From: CAYFPS01 sp964345075
GTDB lineage: Bacteria > CAIWAD01
Length of the DNA stretch: 64,000 nucleotides
Assembly (NCBI GenBank): GCA_964345075.1
Contig: CAYFPS010000002.1
Location: forward strand, 124,001 to 188,000
Reading direction: 5' to 3'
Below, piece after piece: positions 60,376 through 64,000 of the stretch (position 1 is the first letter of the stretch; the number at the start of each line of letters is the position of its first letter). The position numbers and the translations under genes were made by a program. The notes under the pieces were generated by a model. That model saw only the letters and a program-made list of their open reading frames with translations. It was not told the DNA's origin and made no database searches.

Positions 60376-61709
60376 AAGCCCTGATCAGCAAATTCTGGCA
60401 ACTGCCTGCAATTCTGCTTGCAGCACTGTGTGCACTTTCGGCTGCAAAGGGTGTTGATTTGCTGGGGCAAAGCCGCGAGACCAGCCTGTTCTTTCTTGCT
60501 TTGTCGATGCTTCCCCTTGCCTTCTTTCTTGCGTTCACATCGCGATCTGTGATGAATATATGGGTGGCAATCCTGCCCTTCACCTATCAGTACAGCACGG
60601 TCTTTCTAAAGAGCTATGTCCACATAGGCTGGATGGTGATTTTTGTCATCCTTCTGATTCTGGAGCTGTTTGGCACACGACTCAAGAAGAGGCTTGGCTC
60701 AGTAGAGCTGCTTCACATGACAGCCATTCTGGCCTTTGTGTTCCTTGGCTTTGGCAGGAGTTCGGGGGGACGGGATGCCTGGTATCTGATGATCGGCAAC
60801 TACCTGCTTCCCCTCCTCGTCTATCTTGGAATTCGCATGCTGCCGCGAGAGGCAGGAATAGAGAAAATCCTGCCGCGCAGCTTCATTCTTTCCTGGGCCC
60901 TGATCGGCGTAGGAAGCCTGCTTTACAAGGCCATGCATCTGGATGCCGAACGGGTTGCCGGATTCGTCCCACTGGCTGTCACGATGATTGGCTACAGCGC
61001 GGCAACGCTGATCCCTGTTGCCCTCCACTACCTGCGAGTCAATCAGCAAGTACGAATCGAAGGCATGCTGCTCTTTCTGATTATGATCTGCCTGTTGTTG
61101 ACGAACTCCCGGATGGCTTTGCCAATGGCAGCAATCGGCCTCTTCATCGGTCGTGATCAATTGAAGCGCTTCATGTTGCCAGTGATGATTATTGGCGGCT
61201 TGATTGCTGTACTGGGCGTCGGTCTGGTTTTCACCCGTTACACCAACATGGCCGAGTCAGCCATTGATTACAGTACCGCAGCCAGAGCAATCGCATGGAT
61301 GTCCGGGTTAAAACTGCTTTTGTCCAACCCTCTGATGGGCATCGGTCTGGGCGAATTCAGCGAGGCATATTTGAAGATCACGGCCTTCCCTCTGATTGAA
61401 CTGAGACATGCTCACAACGCTTTGCTTCAGTTGATCATGGATCTGGGGATTCCCGGCGCTTTGATCTACCTGAGCTTTATCGGAAGGCGGCTGTTGGCAG
61501 GGCTGAAAAAAACGAAAGACGGTCTGGGCAGGGCCTTGTTCTGGTCTCTTTCAATCTGGCTGCTATCAGGTGCGATTGACTCTATTTTCTATTTACCCGA
61601 ATGGACCCTCTTCTACTGGGCCCTCTTGGCCTGCCTCGATCGTCATGTGGATCAGCAAGCAGAAGACGAAGCAGCAGAAGCAGCGGTGCCAGCCCCAGCA
61701 GCAGGCTGA
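60372..61709 (+). CDS. O-antigen ligase/polymerase-like membrane protein (Wzy/WaaL family)
   Basis: 445 residues with about a dozen spans and the family's large loop in the second half (TRYTNMAESAIDYSTAARAIAW, NPLMGIGLGEFSEAYLKIT, HAHNALLQLIMDLGIPGALIYL; the H-x-H-N and G-x-x-G pattern of O-antigen ligases). Start GTG overlapping the GT2 stop (GTGA). The last 128 bases overlap, on the opposite strand, the 3' end of ftsX; the tail there is low-complexity acidic/Ala (AEDEAAEAAVPAPAAG). Confidence 0.85.
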   Translation: MKALISKFWQLPAILLAALCALSAAKGVDLLGQSRETSLFFLALSMLPLAFFLAFTSRSVMNIWVAILPFTYQYSTVFLKSYVHIGWMVIFVILLILELFGTRLKKRLGSVELLHMTAILAFVFLGFGRSSGGRDAWYLMIGNYLLPLLVYLGIRMLPREAGIEKILPRSFILSWALIGVGSLLYKAMHLDAERVAGFVPLAVTMIGYSAATLIPVALHYLRVNQQVRIEGMLLFLIMICLLLTNSRMALPMAAIGLFIGRDQLKRFMLPVMIIGGLIAVLGVGLVFTRYTNMAESAIDYSTAARAIAWMSGLKLLLSNPLMGIGLGEFSEAYLKITAFPLIELRHAHNALLQLIMDLGIPGALIYLSFIGRRLLAGLKKTKDGLGRALFWSLSIWLLSGAIDSIFYLPEWTLFYWALLACLDRHVDQQAEDEAAEAAVPAPAAG

Positions 61710-62451
61710 GCGGAAGCAGGCCTTCATAGGCCGGCAAATCGAATAACCTTGCCAGGCCTTCCGGAATCAGCAGTGATACAAGTGCAGCAAGAACAATCGG
61801 CAGACTGATTGCCATTGCGGGCGGAACCCGTGCCAGAAGGGGTTGACAACCCTGCAAGTCCAGCAACAGGGCTGTATCACGCCAGCGCCTCTCGATGCTA
61901 CGGCCAAGCGCACGCAGGACTACCAGCGACAGCCCAAGCAGGAGAAACAGCAGCAGGATGCTGCCACCGAGTGCCAGCCGCAAGCCTCTGCCCCCTGCCT
62001 GCAGCAGAAGAGGATCCGCATAGACGGACTCAACTCCCGGCAGATTGGAAAGCGCTTCGAGCTCAGCCTCCCATGTGTCACGGGAGCCTTCCGGCTTCAG
62101 GCTGAGGCGTACGGTCCGGGGAAAAGGATTGTGTCCCAGCAGCTCGACGACATCCAGGCCGAAGCCCTCTTCGAATTCCTCGGCTGCTGTTGCTTCATTC
62201 AGCAGCCCGTCCCAGTCGAAGGCCCTGCCGGCGCTCACCAGCTCTTCAATCGCTTCGACCTCGGCACTCCCTGTCAGATAGAGTTCCACAATCAGGTTCT
62301 CCTGCCAGGCGCGCCTTAGCTCGCGGCTGTTCAGCCAGGCCCATTCTGTAACACGGGCCAGCAGCATCAGAACTGTGGTGACAACAATCAGCAGGATTGC
62401 CCGCAGTCCGGATTGCCCAAGCAGCCGGAAACCTTCCTTCAACCAGATCAT
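61582..62451 (-). CDS. ftsX: Cell-division ABC transporter permease FtsX
   Basis: About 289 residues from the ATG at 62451: an N-terminal span (GLRAILLIVVTTVLMLLARV), an extracytoplasmic domain (ELYLTGSAEVEAIEELVSAG), then three spans in the C-terminal half (GGSILLLFLLLGLSLVVLRAL and two more). This is FtsX topology. With FtsE it controls peptidoglycan hydrolases during division. The start overlaps ftsE (ATGA). The basic C-terminal tail (RGRPRGPSRRGSIRVNRK) lies in the overlap with the convergent ligase gene. Confidence 0.85.
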   Translation of the reverse strand: MIWLKEGFRLLGQSGLRAILLIVVTTVLMLLARVTEWAWLNSRELRRAWQENLIVELYLTGSAEVEAIEELVSAGRAFDWDGLLNEATAAEEFEEGFGLDVVELLGHNPFPRTVRLSLKPEGSRDTWEAELEALSNLPGVESVYADPLLLQAGGRGLRLALGGSILLLFLLLGLSLVVLRALGRSIERRWRDTALLLDLQGCQPLLARVPPAMAISLPIVLAALVSLLIPEGLARLFDLPAYEGLLPLSLLLGLAPLLLLLRLLLADPHDDRGRPRGPSRRGSIRVNRK

Positions 62452-63125
62452 GCGCGCTCCTCCAGCCTGCCACCAGCAAGCACAAGCGTGCGCTGACCGG
62501 CTGGCGCATCCTGAGGCTGGTGCGTGCTGAGCAGGACGGCCGTGCCCGTCTCTGGCAGGCGTTTCAGCCATTCCCATAACCCAGCGCGCATCTCCTCACC
62601 CAGATGGTGAAAGGGCTCATCCAGCAGCAGCAACTCGGGGCGGGTTGCCAGCATCAGGGCGACTTGCACCCAGCGCTTCTGCCCGGCGCTCAGCTCACCC
62701 ACCGGCCTGTCTGCCAGAGCCAGCTGGCCGGTTTCTGCCAGAAGGTTGGTTGTATCACGAATCCGCAGGCTCTTTTCTGTCCCTCTGGCGGCCAGCACAA
62801 GTTGAAGCAGTTCTCTGGCTGTCCGATCCGCCGGCAACTGCTGTTCCTGATCAAGCAGACCCAGACGGCGACGCCAGGCGGAACGAGCTGATGCCCGCCG
62901 CGCATCGAGCTTGTCGCGCTTGAAGAGAATGCTGCCGGATGCCGGGATCAGGCGGGCCGACAAAAGCTTCAACAGCGTACTCTTCCCCGCGCCGGGATCA
63001 CCGGTCAGCAGCACCAGTTCGCCCGGACGCAGCTTGAAGCTGATGTTCCTTAGCGCAAGACCACCCGGCCAGTTGTAACACAGGTCGATGGATTCCAGCA
63101 CGGGAGTGGCCAGAAGCTGACTCAT
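62448..63125 (-). CDS. ftsE: Cell-division ABC ATPase FtsE
   Basis: 225 residues, ABC ATPase: Walker A GDPGAGKST, Q-loop near LLDQEQQLPADRTARE, signature LSAGQKRWVQVALML, Walker B ELLLLDEPF and the switch His in LLSTHQP. The signature reads LSAGQ rather than LSGGQ. FtsE pairs with FtsX, whose gene follows with a four-base overlap. The start overlaps the methyltransferase stop in the same way. Confidence 0.9.
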   Translation of the reverse strand: MSQLLATPVLESIDLCYNWPGGLALRNISFKLRPGELVLLTGDPGAGKSTLLKLLSARLIPASGSILFKRDKLDARRASARSAWRRRLGLLDQEQQLPADRTARELLQLVLAARGTEKSLRIRDTTNLLAETGQLALADRPVGELSAGQKRWVQVALMLATRPELLLLDEPFHHLGEEMRAGLWEWLKRLPETGTAVLLSTHQPQDAPAGQRTLVLAGGRLEERA

Positions 63126-63877
63126 GTCCGATCCTCCATCTTGCAGACAAAGTGAACACGGTCGGCGCGCTCGCTGCCCCGCTCGAAGCCGAACTCACGG
63201 TAGCAGCCTACAAGCTTAAGCCCTGCGGCAGGCAGCATGGCTTCGATTTCACGAATCAGGTAAATGCGCTGAGTATGAAGTTCCGTGAAGCGCTCGCCTG
63301 ATTCCAGATCCTGCACATCAAAACGATTGTAGTGGAGCCGCCGCTTGCCATCATACCAGCTGCGACGGCGATAATCCCAGCGATCAACAACACCTTCGTC
63401 TTCGTAATCAAGGAAGTGATCCAGGCTGTTGCGCTCGGTGCAGATATCAAAAACCAGCAGTCCACCCCCTGCCAGCTGACCGGCAAGTCGCTTGAAGGCC
63501 AGCAGCAGGTCGTCATCCTTCAGCAGATAATTGACGGAGTCGTAAAGACAGGTTACAAGGTCGAAGGCCAGACCTTCGGCTGGATCACGCAAATCACGGC
63601 GCTCAAGCAGAACATCCTCCGGCAGGCGATTGCGGGCAATCTGAAGCATGGCCTTGCTTGCGTCACTGCCGGAGCGCTTGACCCCGTCTTCCCTCATGCA
63701 TTCCAGAAAGCGTCCGGTTCCACAGGCCGCGTCATGCATGCTGTGATACAATCCTTCACAATGGCGAAACCAGCACTCGCGCACAAAATCTGCCCAGAGC
63801 GGGTAATCCACATGATCCATCAGCCGATCGTAAAAGGCCGCGATGCGGGAGTAGGGCTGATTGATGCCACCGCTCAT
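63122..63877 (-). CDS. Class I SAM-dependent methyltransferase
   Basis: 251 residues with a Rossmann methyltransferase fold: SRIAAFYDRLMDHVDY, motif I HDAACGTGRFLECM, SDASKAMLQIARNRL, VTCLYDSVNYLL and GLLVFDICTERN. Small-molecule type. Substrate unknown. It overlaps both pdxA and ftsE by four bases, so it is in the same operon. Confidence 0.85.
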   Translation of the reverse strand: MSGGINQPYSRIAAFYDRLMDHVDYPLWADFVRECWFRHCEGLYHSMHDAACGTGRFLECMREDGVKRSGSDASKAMLQIARNRLPEDVLLERRDLRDPAEGLAFDLVTCLYDSVNYLLKDDDLLLAFKRLAGQLAGGGLLVFDICTERNSLDHFLDYEDEGVVDRWDYRRRSWYDGKRRLHYNRFDVQDLESGERFTELHTQRIYLIREIEAMLPAAGLKLVGCYREFGFERGSERADRVHFVCKMEDRT

Positions 63878-64000
63878 GCCCCGCGCACCTCCAGCAGCTT
63901 CAGGGCATGCCGCATGGCTTCAAACATGCTGGTTTCATCAGCCGCAAAAGGATCCGGTAGATCATAGGCAGTGCCGTGATCGGGTGATACACGCACATGA
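63874..64000 (-). CDS. pdxA: 4-hydroxythreonine-4-phosphate dehydrogenase PdxA, 3' end
   Basis: Only the last 41 residues lie in the window: RVSPDHGTAYDLPDP, then FAADETSMFEAMRHALKLLE. SPDHGTAxD followed by an Ala-x-x-x-SM-EA helix is the conserved C-terminus of PdxA, which acts in pyridoxal-phosphate synthesis. The stop overlaps the methyltransferase ATG (ATGA). The window end cuts the rest. Confidence 0.85.
   Translation of the reverse strand, partial: HVRVSPDHGTAYDLPDPFAADETSMFEAMRHALKLLEVRGA

Noticed and set aside
126..63991. Octamer as a CRP/FNR-type operator
   Set aside because: TGTGATACA resembles a CRP half-site, but the copies lie within genes, without the inverted second half at fixed spacing, and are far too many for an operator.
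126..63991. Octamer as Chi or KOPS
   Set aside because: Both need strand skew; the counts are 28 versus 26, with no local skew over the window. The rest of the genome was not seen, so this is a provisional rejection.

Overview
The window is about 64 kb of a GC-rich (upper-50s % by eye), gene-dense bacterial chromosome. It holds 52 protein-coding genes that I can support, two of them cut by the window ends, plus a tmRNA gene. No rRNA, tRNA or CRISPR array was recognised. The content points to a Gram-negative member of the FCB superphylum (Fibrobacterota/Bacteroidota and related candidate phyla). Supporting signs are secreted proteins ending in type IX secretion (T9SS) sorting domains of both type A (NHPNPFNP...GVYFY) and type B (FTPNADGVNDE), a PorP/SprF-like barrel, DUF6029, DUF4175 and DUF4159 proteins, and a TonB receptor with an N-terminal carboxypeptidase-like domain. 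The phylum cannot be fixed from this sequence.

Layout. 0-2.3 kb: an M16 peptidase pair. 2.3-2.9 kb: a non-coding stretch with a poly-G tract and CTGGCAC repeats. 2.9-6.3 kb: a FadL-type outer-membrane transporter and transketolase. 6.4-14.3 kb: one chemotaxis operon (soluble PAS-MCP, CheA, CheY, CheX, CheW, CheY, CheB, CheR, PilZ). 14.5-14.9 kb: ssrA, with an unusually short tag. 15-18 kb: an unknown 776-aa exported protein translationally coupled to a DUF1460 amidase-like protein. 18-30.2 kb: a nine-gene, tightly overlapping operon encoding a giant T9SS type-B surface protein, a PorP/SprF-like barrel, an ExbB-ExbD-ExbD-TonB-like motor, a TPR protein and two envelope proteins, one with an FGE-like C-terminus. 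30.3-34.5 kb: selB, a DjlA-like co-chaperone and selA. 34.5-38.6 kb: an envelope redox cluster of two TlpA-like thioredoxins, a T9SS substrate and a DUF6029 barrel. 38.7-43 kb: a MarR regulator and two T9SS type-A paralogues, one frameshifted. 43.3-44.5 kb: an aminotransferase. 44.5-46.3 kb: an accessory stretch with a sigma-54 promoter, a 50-aa membrane peptide, a 19-bp inverted repeat, a G-run and a REP/RAYT transposase unit. 46.3-48.9 kb: a CxxC TonB receptor with a Cys-rich partner. 49-55.4 kb: DUF4175, DUF4159, SurA and a SurA-like lipoprotein. 55.4-61.7 kb: surface polysaccharide synthesis (flippase, three glycosyltransferases, O-antigen ligase/polymerase). 61.6-64 kb: ftsX, ftsE, a methyltransferase and the 3' end of pdxA.

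The strongest signal that no gene explains is an octamer, GTGATACA/TGTATCAC. It occurs 54 times by hand count, where about two are expected by chance. Two sister forms, TGTAACAC (18) and TGTCACAC (13), are also over-represented. The octamer lies almost entirely inside genes, on both strands and in several reading frames, using codons otherwise uncommon here. It is absent from a 12.5-kb stretch (38.3-50.8 kb) that also carries the REP/RAYT unit. It behaves like a genome-wide DNA-level signal such as an uptake sequence or nucleoid/recombination motif.
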